Source: Francisella sp. LA112445
GTDB taxonomy: Bacteria; Pseudomonadota; Gammaproteobacteria; Francisellales; Francisellaceae
Length of the DNA stretch: 64,000 nucleotides
Direction of reading: 5' to 3'
Assembly: GCF_012224145.1 (NCBI RefSeq)
Contig: NZ_CP041030.1
Coordinates: forward strand, 1,302,001 to 1,366,000
In this document: positions 47,179 through 56,880 of the stretch, piece by piece
Numbering within the stretch: the stretch's first letter is position 1
Layout of the letters: every line of letters begins with the position of its first letter
Notes under the pieces: generated by a model
The model's database searches: none
Seen by the model: only the letters and a program-made list of their open reading frames with translations
Told to the model about the DNA's origin: nothing
Translations under genes and position numbers: made by a program

Positions 47179-48963
47179 TTATTTAATATGTCTTGTTTTA
47201 AACAGTAAGAAATCTCTAACCTCTTGCTCTTCAATCAAAGGTAAAACTTCTTTTCTAATTCTACTGTAATAATTATTGATTGTTTTCTTTTCAGTATATG
47301 TCAACATCCAAGTTTCAATCATTTTAAACTCATAAGGAATCAAAGTTAAATCTTCAAAACAGTAAAATTGACCATGTCCTGTAGGAGATTCCTGATTACG
47401 TTGTTTTACATAGCATAAGTTCTCAATTCTAATACCAAATTCACCAGGGAAATATGCTCCTGGCTCATTACTTAGAATCATACCAGGCATCAGCTCTACT
47501 TTTGATGATGAGTTTATTCTTTGAGGGCCTTCATGCACCCCTAGGAAGCTACCAACGCCATGACCAGTACCATGACTATAGTCTGAACAAAAATGCCACA
47601 GATGTTCACGAGCTAACACATCAAGGTGAGATCCTGTTGTTCCTTTAGGGAAAACAGCTCTACCAAGACCTAAATGCCCTTTTAATACTAATGTGTAATA
47701 TCTTCTATGCTTTTTTGATGGTCTACCAAAATGTAAGACTCTTGTAACATCTGTAGTACCTTCTTTATACTGTCCTCCAGAGTCGCATAAAAATGGTGCA
47801 TCATCTTTAATTTCTTTGTTTGACTCCGCTATAGCACTATAATGTGGTAATGCTCCATGCTCAGCATATCCAGCAATATAATCAAAACTATCTTCTAAAT
47901 AGTTCTTCTGTTCTGCACGATACTCTGCTAATTTAGCTATAGCATCTAACTCAGTAGTACCTTGGAAATTATTTTCCATCCAGTGCCACCATTTGATAAA
48001 TGCTACAGCATCTTTTTTATGAGCATCTTTAGCGCCATTTATTTCTATAGAATTTTTTAGCGCTTTACTAATGACAATAGGGTTATTACCTTCTATTAGC
48101 TGGCTATGTTCATTTTCATTTACAGCTAACTTAACAGCGTAACTAGCAACATTATTATCAATCACAAATTTTGCAGCAAATTTCTTCAAATCATTGAAAA
48201 ACTCCTCATAATTCATTATTACGACATTATTCTGCTCAAGATGATCTCTCACTTCTTGTGTAACCTTGACACTATTGATATATAGAAAAGTATTTTCAAC
48301 AGTGACAGCCATATAGCAAATAGCTAAAGGCGTATTTTTTATATCTCTTCCTCTTATATTTAATGCCCACATAATTGAATCTAAACTTGTCTCAATCAAG
48401 CATTCTGCATTTATAGACTTTAAATAACTTCTAATATTTTTTAATTTTGAGTCAACAGATTGTCCAGCATATTGGATTTCATGAACAAAAACTTCTTGAG
48501 CAGGAATAGGAGTCTCTTGATTTAGCTTTTGTTGAGCTTTCGCAACTAAGTTTTCACTATCAAAAACAACTTTTCCACCATTTGCTTTTGCTATAGATAG
48601 TAGCTTTTCAGCGCCAGTAATACCTATTTTTTTAGGATCTACTGCTAATGTTTTACCATTAAAATTCTCTTTTAACCACTCTTCAATTTTTGATTCATAA
48701 CCAGTCTGTTTTAATAAAGCAAAATACTTATCATCTAATTGAGCTTCTGCTTGAGAAAAGTATCTACCATCAGTCGATAAAAATGACTTATCCATTGTTA
48801 TTAAAACATCACCAGCAGAGCCATCAAATTCACTAATCCAAGCACGATACTGCCAACATTTCGGCAGATACTCATTATTATGGTCATCAGTAGAAGGCAC
48901 TAGATAAAAATCATAGCCCTTTTGTTTCATTATTTCTTTTAAAACTTGTAATTTTTCAGACAT
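47179..48963 (-). CDS. pepP: Xaa-Pro aminopeptidase
   Basis: 594-aa M24B metallopeptidase that releases N-terminal residues before proline. Metal ligands in LCDSGGQYKEGTTDVTR (two Asp), GTGHGVGSFLGVHEGP (His), NEPGAYF (Glu) and IRIENL (Glu). N-terminal creatinase-like domains and the C-terminal helical extension match the long, cytosolic form of aminopeptidase P. Confidence 0.93.
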   Translation of the reverse strand: MSEKLQVLKEIMKQKGYDFYLVPSTDDHNNEYLPKCWQYRAWISEFDGSAGDVLITMDKSFLSTDGRYFSQAEAQLDDKYFALLKQTGYESKIEEWLKENFNGKTLAVDPKKIGITGAEKLLSIAKANGGKVVFDSENLVAKAQQKLNQETPIPAQEVFVHEIQYAGQSVDSKLKNIRSYLKSINAECLIETSLDSIMWALNIRGRDIKNTPLAICYMAVTVENTFLYINSVKVTQEVRDHLEQNNVVIMNYEEFFNDLKKFAAKFVIDNNVASYAVKLAVNENEHSQLIEGNNPIVISKALKNSIEINGAKDAHKKDAVAFIKWWHWMENNFQGTTELDAIAKLAEYRAEQKNYLEDSFDYIAGYAEHGALPHYSAIAESNKEIKDDAPFLCDSGGQYKEGTTDVTRVLHFGRPSKKHRRYYTLVLKGHLGLGRAVFPKGTTGSHLDVLAREHLWHFCSDYSHGTGHGVGSFLGVHEGPQRINSSSKVELMPGMILSNEPGAYFPGEFGIRIENLCYVKQRNQESPTGHGQFYCFEDLTLIPYEFKMIETWMLTYTEKKTINNYYSRIRKEVLPLIEEQEVRDFLLFKTRHIK

Positions 48964-48984
48964 GTTTTCCCTCTCTTGCTATTT

Positions 48985-49989
48985 TTATAGTATTTGCTTT
49001 AGCTTCTCAATAAATAATCTTGAATCTGCAAAGTAGTTAGGATACGACTTCTTTAGTTCCTTTATTGATTGTGTATGCACCAAGACAACATCATAGTCAT
49101 CATTATTGGTGTATTCTTTTTCCATGGCTTTATATGTTTCCTTTGCTAATGAATCATCTGAATAACTAGATACTGAAACTCGCTTTTCTTTTTTATTTAA
49201 ACGGATAAGCAGAAAATCTTTTATTTTTTCTTTCGCATCATCTGTAATCTTCGAAACAACACTATAACTCTGTAACTTATCAAGCACATTTAATTCTTTT
49301 ACTAAGTTCACCAGGTCATTCTTACTAACACTAACATCTATATTCGGTAGCTCTTCAAGTTTTGCAAACTCATTAGAAACTAAATAAAAAAATTCTTTCC
49401 AATTTTGAGAACCCTGACCTATTTTAAGACTCTCTTTCTCAAAAGTATCAATAATTTCAACCGCTGTTGCCCAAGCATGTTGCAACTCCGTTCTTAGCTG
49501 AATTTCTACCATTAAATTTTTACAATAAACTTTATTACCCGTATACCTGTATATCCTATGAATACCTCTATAGCCATCTTGCTTTGGCTCTATAATATAA
49601 TCTTTACCTTTTGACTTATCAATAGCTTTACTTTTAAGTAGTCCAGAGTCTATCTTAATCAAAGTTTTGTAATCTTTTACAATAGCCCTACAGCCTGCAA
49701 TATCTTGCATTCTAGCTAAGTTTAGCTTAGGTATTCTTTCAAGTTTATAAATAATAGATATTGCTCTTTTTAACCTTTGTCCAAAAAAAGCTTTACTATC
49801 ATATTTTAATGTATATCTTTTTACTAATTTATAAGCCAGATTTAATGGTTCTATATGTCGAGCTCTCCATTCCGATAAAATATCAAAAGCACTATTAGAT
49901 TCTTCTTGACTTACACTGTCAATATGCCTAAATATATCTCCAGCTTTTTGTACTTGTTTTCTAGATAATTCAAGCTCTTCTATAACCAT
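48985..49989 (-). CDS. Stand-alone RelA/SpoT synthetase-domain protein
   Basis: 334 aa. Alarmone-synthetase motifs are all present: ARMQDIAGCRAIV (92-104), GYRGIHRIY (139-147) and VEIQLRTELQHAWA (161-174). There is no HD hydrolase, TGS or ACT domain. The C-terminal ~150 residues are unlike known small alarmone synthetases and end near residue 334. It could be a small alarmone synthetase making pppGpp or, as for toxSAS and CapRel-like proteins, a toxin that transfers pyrophosphate to tRNA or nucleotides. No adjacent antitoxin-like gene: pgeF lies 26 bp upstream and pepP 21 bp downstream. Confidence 0.8.
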   Translation of the reverse strand: MVIEELELSRKQVQKAGDIFRHIDSVSQEESNSAFDILSEWRARHIEPLNLAYKLVKRYTLKYDSKAFFGQRLKRAISIIYKLERIPKLNLARMQDIAGCRAIVKDYKTLIKIDSGLLKSKAIDKSKGKDYIIEPKQDGYRGIHRIYRYTGNKVYCKNLMVEIQLRTELQHAWATAVEIIDTFEKESLKIGQGSQNWKEFFYLVSNEFAKLEELPNIDVSVSKNDLVNLVKELNVLDKLQSYSVVSKITDDAKEKIKDFLLIRLNKKEKRVSVSSYSDDSLAKETYKAMEKEYTNNDDYDVVLVHTQSIKELKKSYPNYFADSRLFIEKLKQIL

Positions 49990-50015
49990 TCAAACAAACC
50001 TTTACTTTAAAATAA

Positions 50016-50723
50016 CTACTCAAACCATACAAATGTAGCTTGTCTACCTGTCACACCTTCTTTACGATATGAGTAGAATCTTTTATTACTATATGTGCAC
50101 AAACCAGAATCGACTATGTCAAAGCAATGATTATCATTTAATATTTGTTTGGCAATAAACTTCATATCAAATAGATATTTATCTTCACTCTTTTGCCTAA
50201 AAGCTTGGCCAAAGTTCTCATGCTGCTGTATAAATTTATCATGGACATCTTTGCCAATCTCATAAAAAGGCTCACTAATACAAGGGCCTAGCCATGCAAC
50301 TATATCAAGACCAACAAATTCCTTTAATGTTTCTTCTAATATTCCTTTTGATAAGCCTTTCCAACCAGCATGTATTGCTGCAACCTTTGTCATGCGTTTA
50401 TCAAATAAAATTATTGGTAAGCAATCAGCAGTTAAAACAACACATGCCTGTTTTGGCCTACTGGTAAATATAGCATCACAAAACTCACCATCATATTCAT
50501 CAAAATTTTTGACAATATTCGTATGGTTCTGTCTTAACCACTTAACATCAGCATTTACATAAGACTTAAACAAATTACGGTTTTTTTCTACTACTAAATG
50601 TTTATCTCCAACATTATCTGAAAGATTTAACTTAGCATATTTTTCTTTACTAAAACCTTGTGTATTATTGGTATAACCTAGTTTAAGTCTAGTAAAAGGC
50701 GTATTAACAAAAACTACTGACAT
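50016..50723 (-). CDS. pgeF: Purine nucleoside phosphorylase / peptidoglycan editing factor (YfiH/laccase-domain)
   Basis: 235 aa. CLPIILFD, AAIHAGWKGLSKGILEE (His/Cys copper- or zinc-ligand region) and WLGPCISEPFYEIG are diagnostic of the multicopper-oxidase-like YfiH family. In E. coli it removes L-serine misincorporated into murein; other members act as adenosine/purine nucleoside phosphorylases. 21 bp after ispG, same strand. Confidence 0.9.
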   Translation of the reverse strand: MSVVFVNTPFTRLKLGYTNNTQGFSKEKYAKLNLSDNVGDKHLVVEKNRNLFKSYVNADVKWLRQNHTNIVKNFDEYDGEFCDAIFTSRPKQACVVLTADCLPIILFDKRMTKVAAIHAGWKGLSKGILEETLKEFVGLDIVAWLGPCISEPFYEIGKDVHDKFIQQHENFGQAFRQKSEDKYLFDMKFIAKQILNDNHCFDIVDSGLCTYSNKRFYSYRKEGVTGRQATFVWFE

Positions 50724-50744
50724 GCTCTTAATACCTACTTTAGA

Positions 50745-51950
50745 TTATTCACAACCATAACGATTCTTGACATAATTCTCAACAATCTCAATAAATTCTC
50801 CAGAGATATTATCTCCACGTAATGTATGGGCTTTTTTACCATCAATAAACACTGGTGCAACTGGAGATTCACCACTACCTGGTAAACTTATTCCTATATC
50901 AGCATTTTTAGATTCTCCAGGTCCATTTACAACACAGCCCATTACAGCTACTTTCATACCCTCAACACCTTTGTACTGTTCTTTCCACTGGTGCATTTTC
51001 TCATCTAAGTGTTCTTTTACTTGGCTAGTTAGCTCTCTAAAGAATGAACTAGTAGTTCTACCACAACCTGGACATGATGTTACACTTGGTGTAAATGTTC
51101 TCATTCCTAGATTTTGTAATATCTCTCGACAAACTCTAACCTCTTCTGTACGAGGTGCATTTGGTGCTGGAGTTAGAGATACACGTATAGTGTTGCCTAT
51201 GCCTTGCTGTAATAATATACCCAAACTCACAGCACTTGCTACGATACCTTTAGTACCCATACCAGCTTCTGTAAGACCTAAATGTAAAGCATAGTCACAT
51301 TGTTTTGATAGCTTTTGATACACTGCTACCAAATCTTGAACTTCACTAACCTTACAAGAAATTATAATTTTATCTTTAGATAGACCAAGTTCTTCAGCAT
51401 ATTTAGCACTCTCTAGAGCTGATGTTATCAAAGCTTTGTGCATGATCTGCTGTAAACTCAATGGATGCTCTTGAGCATTATTTTCATCAATCAATCTAGC
51501 TAAAAGAGCTTGATCTAAGCTACCCCAGTTTACACCTATACGTACAGGTTTATCATTTTCTATAGCTATTTTTACTATCTCAGCAAATTGTGTATCTTTT
51601 TTCTTACCAAAACCAACATTACCAGGGTTTATACGATACTTTGCTAGAGCTTTTGCACATTCTGGATACTTGCTTAAAAGTGTATGGCCGTTATAGTGAA
51701 AATCACCAACTATTGGTACGTGACAATCATGTTTTGCTAACTCTTTGACAATTACAGGCACTGCTGCTGCTGCTGGCTCATCATTAACTGTAATTCGAAC
51801 TATCTCACTTCCTGCTTTATGCAGAGCTAAAATTTGCTTAACTGTTTTTTCAATATCTGCGGTATATGTGTCAGTCATTGACTGGACTACAACTGGATTA
51901 TCTCCACCAATTAAAACATTACCAACTTTTACAACATTTGTTTTATTCAT
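50745..51950 (-). CDS. ispG: 4-hydroxy-3-methylbut-2-enyl diphosphate synthase
   Basis: [4Fe-4S] enzyme of the non-mevalonate isoprenoid pathway. 401 aa. [41 protein letters not shown], the cluster cysteines in SCPGCGRT and GCVVNGPGE. Likely first gene of ispG-pgeF-RelA-like. Confidence 0.95.
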   Translation of the reverse strand: MNKTNVVKVGNVLIGGDNPVVVQSMTDTYTADIEKTVKQILALHKAGSEIVRITVNDEPAAAAVPVIVKELAKHDCHVPIVGDFHYNGHTLLSKYPECAKALAKYRINPGNVGFGKKKDTQFAEIVKIAIENDKPVRIGVNWGSLDQALLARLIDENNAQEHPLSLQQIMHKALITSALESAKYAEELGLSKDKIIISCKVSEVQDLVAVYQKLSKQCDYALHLGLTEAGMGTKGIVASAVSLGILLQQGIGNTIRVSLTPAPNAPRTEEVRVCREILQNLGMRTFTPSVTSCPGCGRTTSSFFRELTSQVKEHLDEKMHQWKEQYKGVEGMKVAVMGCVVNGPGESKNADIGISLPGSGESPVAPVFIDGKKAHTLRGDNISGEFIEIVENYVKNRYGCE

Positions 51951-52046
51951 ATAAAAGATTCCAAAAAAATATATTTATACTTCAAATAATCATACGAAAA
52001 TATACAATGTAAGATTATACCATTATAAAGTTGATTTTTCAGACCT

Positions 52047-52793
52047 ATGTACTTTAAAGATTTAGAAAATTACTTAAATGATTATTTTGAAGTAAATGAC
52101 TACAAAGACTATGCTCCTAATGGCCTGCAAATACAAGGTTACAGAGACATTAAAAAAGTTATAACTGGAGTTACCGCTTGTCAGGAGCTCATTGATTCTG
52201 CTATACAAGAAGACGCTGATGCTATTGTTGTTCATCACGGTTATTTTTGGAAAGGTGAAAGTTACCCTATAGTTGGCATGAAGTATGAACGCATCGCAAA
52301 ATTTATAAAAAATGGCATACACCTTTTTGGCTATCATTTACCCCTAGATGGACATAGAGAAATTGGTAACAATATCCTTTTAGCGAAGAAACTAAATCTA
52401 CGTAATATAAGATTCTTTGAAACAGGATCTAAACCTGATATTTCTGTAATAGCAGACTGTGATCTAGACTTAAATAGCTTTAATAAGCTTATTGAAGAAA
52501 AACTAAATAGACAGCCGACTGTTATCACTGCTAAAAATCAAAATAAAAAAGTTGCTATCTGTACAGGTGGTGCTCAAGATTTTATAGAATATGCTTATAA
52601 TGCTGGAGCCGATACTTTTATCTCTGGTGAAATCTCAGAAAGAACCACTCACACAGCTCGTGAACTAGGTATAAACTATATAGCAGCTGGACACCATGCG
52701 ACTGAAAAAGAAGGTGCAAAAGCAATAGCAAAATTACTAGAAAAAAACTTAAATTTAGAAACTAAATTTATTGATATAGATAATCCTGCTTAA
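52047..52793 (+). CDS. Nif3-like dinuclear metal-centre protein (YbgI family)
   Basis: 248 aa, DUF34/Nif3 hexamer-forming family. Metal-binding VHHGYFWKGE, GYHLPLDGH, CTGGAQDFIEYA, ISGEISERTTH and AAGHHATE are all present. Function unclear (proposed cyclohydrolase). Its 3' end overlaps the convergent MFS gene by 26 bp. Confidence 0.92.
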   Translation: MYFKDLENYLNDYFEVNDYKDYAPNGLQIQGYRDIKKVITGVTACQELIDSAIQEDADAIVVHHGYFWKGESYPIVGMKYERIAKFIKNGIHLFGYHLPLDGHREIGNNILLAKKLNLRNIRFFETGSKPDISVIADCDLDLNSFNKLIEEKLNRQPTVITAKNQNKKVAICTGGAQDFIEYAYNAGADTFISGEISERTTHTARELGINYIAAGHHATEKEGAKAIAKLLEKNLNLETKFIDIDNPA

Positions 52794-54147
52794 TTATTTT
52801 CTTTTTAAATAAAAAACCTAATATTGTTGGTATAAAAGCAAGAATAGCAAATATAATAATTGTAATATCAAAAGCTGTGTTTACACTAAAAGTGTTAAAA
52901 AACCAGTTTAATAATATCGCAGAAAGTGAAACAGCCATCCCAAAAGTTAGTTGGAATAATATATTGTTAATTGCATTTGCATCATTCAGATTAGGTTTTG
53001 GTACATCTATGAATACTCTAGACATATAAGCTGTAAACAAAACTGATCTTATAGCGCCATTTACAAGCAAAATAATACTAATATAAAATAAAGGAGATGC
53101 CTGTGTTATTGTTAGTATCATAGCAACACTTATCATCTGCACAATACTTCCTATAGATATTACCAACTCACTACCAAAAATTTTAATCAAACGATTTACA
53201 AATACTTTAGCCCCTAAGTTACCGATAAACATTATCAATAATAAACTCCCAGCTTTTATAGCTGAAAAACCTAAAGCTTGTTGAAAATATAAAGGTATCA
53301 CAAAAGGCATAGCTCCTGTTGTTATCCTAAAAAATGTAGAGTTTATAATAGAGCTTCTAAAACTATGTATTCTAAGAGCAGAAATATTTACTATGTGATT
53401 TTTTGATTTTTTATAATGTATAACACTTAGTAGTGATGTAACAATCAAACCAACTATAAATATAGATCTATAGCTTCTAAAGATTGAATCTTTTAGACAC
53501 GACTCCAGAAGGAAAATTACAGACATAATTAATATTGCTAGTATTACAAAACCTTTAAAATCAAATGATTTTTTCTCTATCACTGAAGTTTTTGTATTAT
53601 CTAGTAGAAAAATAGATAATACAGATAGCACAACACCTATCGGAATATTTATAAAAAACATATATCTCCAACTTGAATATTTTACGATATATGCGCCTAA
53701 AACTGGACCAATGACTGGTGCTATTAATGCTGGCCATACCATCCACGCAATTGCTTTAAGGTATTGATCTTTAGGAGTCTGCTTAAATATTATGGTTCTA
53801 CCAACAGGTACCATAAGCGCGCCCCCAACCCCTTGAATAATCTCAGCAAATACCAACATTAGTATATTAGTACTTAAGCCACATAATAGAGAGCCAAAAC
53901 TAAAAACAGCTATCGATAAAACATATGTATTTTTATCCCCTACTCTATTGCTAACCCATGGTGCTATTAGTAAAAAAACAGCTATTGATGTAGCATAAGC
54001 AGTAATAGCCAAATTTATATAACTAAAGTTTATACCGAAATAATCAGCCATTTTGGATACAGCTGTGACAACAATGGTGCTGTCAAGCATTTCCATAAAA
54101 AAGGCGATTGCTATTATAAGTGAGATTATATTTTTTCTTTGAATCAT
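52768..54147 (-). CDS. MFS transporter, DHA2 (EmrB-like) drug exporter
   Basis: About 459 aa with 14 probable membrane segments. MEMLDSTIVVTAVSKMADYF at the start, WVSNRVGDKNTYV in the 2-3 loop, GVGGALMVPVGRTI and LIAPVIGPVLGAYI are typical of the DHA2 drug:proton antiporters. The second ATG (54147) is preferred: AGGA lies about 9 nt before it, whereas the first ATG (54168) has no site. Substrate unknown. Confidence 0.88.
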   Translation of the reverse strand: MIQRKNIISLIIAIAFFMEMLDSTIVVTAVSKMADYFGINFSYINLAITAYATSIAVFLLIAPWVSNRVGDKNTYVLSIAVFSFGSLLCGLSTNILMLVFAEIIQGVGGALMVPVGRTIIFKQTPKDQYLKAIAWMVWPALIAPVIGPVLGAYIVKYSSWRYMFFINIPIGVVLSVLSIFLLDNTKTSVIEKKSFDFKGFVILAILIMSVIFLLESCLKDSIFRSYRSIFIVGLIVTSLLSVIHYKKSKNHIVNISALRIHSFRSSIINSTFFRITTGAMPFVIPLYFQQALGFSAIKAGSLLLIMFIGNLGAKVFVNRLIKIFGSELVISIGSIVQMISVAMILTITQASPLFYISIILLVNGAIRSVLFTAYMSRVFIDVPKPNLNDANAINNILFQLTFGMAVSLSAILLNWFFNTFSVNTAFDITIIIFAILAFIPTILGFLFKKKIIKQDYLYQ

Positions 54148-54222
54148 TGCAGTTATCCTTTTATGCATAGTTACAGCAACCCCATGAAGGACTACCTTTT
54201 AATTAAAAAACTATGCGTTGGA

Positions 54223-54233
54223 TAACGTTAACG
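54223..54233. promoter_or_regulatory. Palindrome TAACGTTAACG, candidate operator
   Basis: Nested palindromes TAACGTTA and CGTTAACG about 75 bp upstream of the DHA2 exporter start, in the gap after the sugar-porter gene. The CG centre fits LacI/GalR-type sites, but no regulator is assigned. Confidence 0.25.
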
Positions 54234-54303
54234 CTTACGTTTTGATAAAGAATTATCAAAATACATGTAAACATTATAACATAATGAAAAATAAATTAAA
54301 TAG

Positions 54304-55650
54304 TTATTTCATAAATTCTTTTTCGATATCTTCTAATGAACGTCCTGTAGTTTTTGGTACAAATTTTAATACTATAAATCCAAACAACAATGTAAATGCT
54401 CCGCAAATAAAAAACATGCTACTATCACCTAAACTAACTGTTATAGGTAGAAACACTGATGCTAATACTGCAGAAGCCATACTATTTAAAAATAAAGCAA
54501 GACCAAGTGCTTTACTTCTAATATTGTTAGGAAGAAGTTCTGATAATATCACCCATACATATGATCCAGAGCCTATTGCAAAGAAAAATACAAAACATAT
54601 TAATCCAATAAGCAAAACCCACCCTTTAATACTTGATTGAGGCAAAGCTACTAATGCTATACCTGTTAATATTAAAGTAATAGCTACCATAAATGTCCCA
54701 AATGTGACAATGAATTTCCTTTCTATTTTTTCAGCTATAAAAACAGCTAATAAAGTTGTCAAAAAATTAATGGCTGTAATAGTTATCCCACCAACAATTG
54801 ATACATAATTACCTCCTAAACCTGCCTCTTTTAGCAAACTAGATGAGTACTGCAATATACTATTAATACCTGTTAACTGATTTAGAATTGCTACAGAAAT
54901 AACTATTACAGTTGGTACAACATAATGCTTATTGGTAAAAATATGAAGCAAACTTTGACCGCTATCTTTTAATGTATCTTTAACCTGTTTAACCTGTGAT
55001 TCTACTTCACTTTTACTAAAGAAATTTTGTAAAACAGTTTTTGCTTCTGAATCTTTGTTTTTAAGTATTAGCCATCTAGGAGATTTTAAGATAAAGAAAC
55101 AACCAAAAAAGAATATTAACGCAGGAATAAGTGATGTTAAGAACATTGCTTTCCAGTCTCGAGTACTTTCAAATAATAGCCCAACATAATTTGAGATTAA
55201 AATTCCTGCTGTCAAAAAGAGTTGAAAACATGTAACAGCGACCCCCCTAATGTTACTAGGAACTGTCTCTGTAAGATATAGTGGTACAGTAACTGTAATA
55301 AAACCTACAGAAATACCTTGAACCAACCTAGAAGTTAATAAAAACTCATAACTACTAGATTCATAAATCATCCATACGGAAATTATAAAAACAAGGCCCG
55401 ATAACTTAAGGGTATTTCGCCTACCAATAATATCAGCTACTATTCCTGCAACTAGTATAGCAAATGCACCACCAAATAAAACAGATCCACCCAGTAAGGA
55501 AGTCTCAAAGGCGCTCATTGGGATATCATCTTTTATAAATAGAAAAGCACTATTAATTACCCCTATATCATAGCCATACAGCATTCCACCCATTGCTGAG
55601 AAAAATATTATAGTAATTATTTTAAGCTTTAATTTTATAGATCCACTCAT
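54304..55650 (-). CDS. MFS sugar:proton symporter (sugar porter family)
   Basis: 448 aa, 12 membrane segments. GGMLYGYDIGVINSAF, DIIGRRNTLKL, PLYLTETVPSNIRG, SPRWLILKNKD, NQLTGINSILQYSS and VPKTTGRSLEDIE are sugar-porter signatures. More divergent from the gal-locus pair than these are from each other. 32 bp after the SIS gene on the same strand; they probably form an operon for uptake and use of an amino sugar (inference). Confidence 0.88.
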   Translation of the reverse strand: MSGSIKLKLKIITIIFFSAMGGMLYGYDIGVINSAFLFIKDDIPMSAFETSLLGGSVLFGGAFAILVAGIVADIIGRRNTLKLSGLVFIISVWMIYESSSYEFLLTSRLVQGISVGFITVTVPLYLTETVPSNIRGVAVTCFQLFLTAGILISNYVGLLFESTRDWKAMFLTSLIPALIFFFGCFFILKSPRWLILKNKDSEAKTVLQNFFSKSEVESQVKQVKDTLKDSGQSLLHIFTNKHYVVPTVIVISVAILNQLTGINSILQYSSSLLKEAGLGGNYVSIVGGITITAINFLTTLLAVFIAEKIERKFIVTFGTFMVAITLILTGIALVALPQSSIKGWVLLIGLICFVFFFAIGSGSYVWVILSELLPNNIRSKALGLALFLNSMASAVLASVFLPITVSLGDSSMFFICGAFTLLFGFIVLKFVPKTTGRSLEDIEKEFMK

Positions 55651-55682
55651 AATAAACTTGCCTTAAAATTTATTTATAAAAA

Positions 55683-56714
55683 TTAAACTGTTTCAGTAAC
55701 TTTTTTTAGATTTACCGGATTATCTGGATTAAGACCTAAAGATACTGCTAATTCGTTAATCATAAGATAAAACTCTTGTAATAAAACAATAGTCTGAAGT
55801 ATTGGATGAATTTCAACATCTACATGTAAATGAAATTTTGCTGCTGATTTTGGATCTGTAGTCGCACATATTGTTTTTACATCAAGGTCTGTCATCCTTT
55901 TGATTATTTCATGAGTGCCTTTTGCACTTTCATCACTTTGTAAAATAGTAAATGTAGTAAATGTCCGAGTCATTAATGCAAAAGGTCCATGTAAAACTTC
56001 TGCTGAGCTAAATGCTTCGGCATGTATACCACATGTTTCCTTAAGTTTTAAAGCCATCTCTTGAGCAATGGGAAATCCAAAACCTCTACCTATAACAAAC
56101 ATATTTTTACTAGTTTTTAACTCTTGTATTGCATCTGACCAGTCCGACTTTAAACTCTCTTTAAGAGCTTCAGGTAGCTTTTGTAAACTTGCTATCAAAG
56201 ATGAATCTTGATTATACTCTGCAACAATACTTACTAAAGCCACTAAAGATGTTATGACGCTTTTAGTTGCTGCTACAGCATTTTCCGCATCTGCTCTAAC
56301 AGGCAAAACTAAATCTGCACTTTCTGCTAAAGGCGACTCTTCTTTATTTACAATAGCTAAAGTTGTACATCCAGCCTTCTTGCACCCCTCTAAAGCTAGT
56401 CTAAGATCCGGAGAACCTCCAGATTGTGAAATACCTATAGCTAATGTCTTCTCATCACCGATATTTTTACCATAGATTGTTGTGACAGATGGTGGTAAAG
56501 AAGAAACACTAAAGCCTAGTTGAGTTTCAAATAAATATTTTGCAAAATTAGCAACACAATCTGAACTACCTCTAGCTACAGTAATTACTCTTTTAATCCC
56601 TTTTTCTTTTAATCTCTTAGCAATATCTTCGACTATAGTTTTATTTAATTTAAGCTGATTTTCGACCTTCTCAAAACTACTACTAGTTTCTTGATACATA
56701 AGTGTTTGTGACAT
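55683..56714 (-). CDS. SIS-domain sugar-phosphate isomerase/deaminase
   Basis: 343 aa with two SIS domains, like the isomerase half of GlmS or NagB-II: ARGSSDCVANFAKY, ISQSGGSPDLRLALEG, VIGRGFGFPIAQEMALKLKETC, and AEAFSSAEVLHGPFALM. No N-terminal glutaminase domain, so it cannot be GlmS itself. Best guess is glucosamine-6-phosphate deaminase/isomerase (NagB-II/AgaS group). Upstream of a sugar porter on the same strand. Confidence 0.82.
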   Translation of the reverse strand: MSQTLMYQETSSSFEKVENQLKLNKTIVEDIAKRLKEKGIKRVITVARGSSDCVANFAKYLFETQLGFSVSSLPPSVTTIYGKNIGDEKTLAIGISQSGGSPDLRLALEGCKKAGCTTLAIVNKEESPLAESADLVLPVRADAENAVAATKSVITSLVALVSIVAEYNQDSSLIASLQKLPEALKESLKSDWSDAIQELKTSKNMFVIGRGFGFPIAQEMALKLKETCGIHAEAFSSAEVLHGPFALMTRTFTTFTILQSDESAKGTHEIIKRMTDLDVKTICATTDPKSAAKFHLHVDVEIHPILQTIVLLQEFYLMINELAVSLGLNPDNPVNLKKVTETV

Positions 56715-56880
56715 ATTTCTTATATATAAAAAATTTCAATATTTTCATTATAGTATTCATTTTTTAAAAAATACATTTTAATTTCGAGCAATTCTAATTA
56801 AGACGCCATATTTACAATATACTAAATTAGTAAAGTATGTTAATATTTTAGGTTTATTAACTCTCAGCTTAGAGGTTTAT

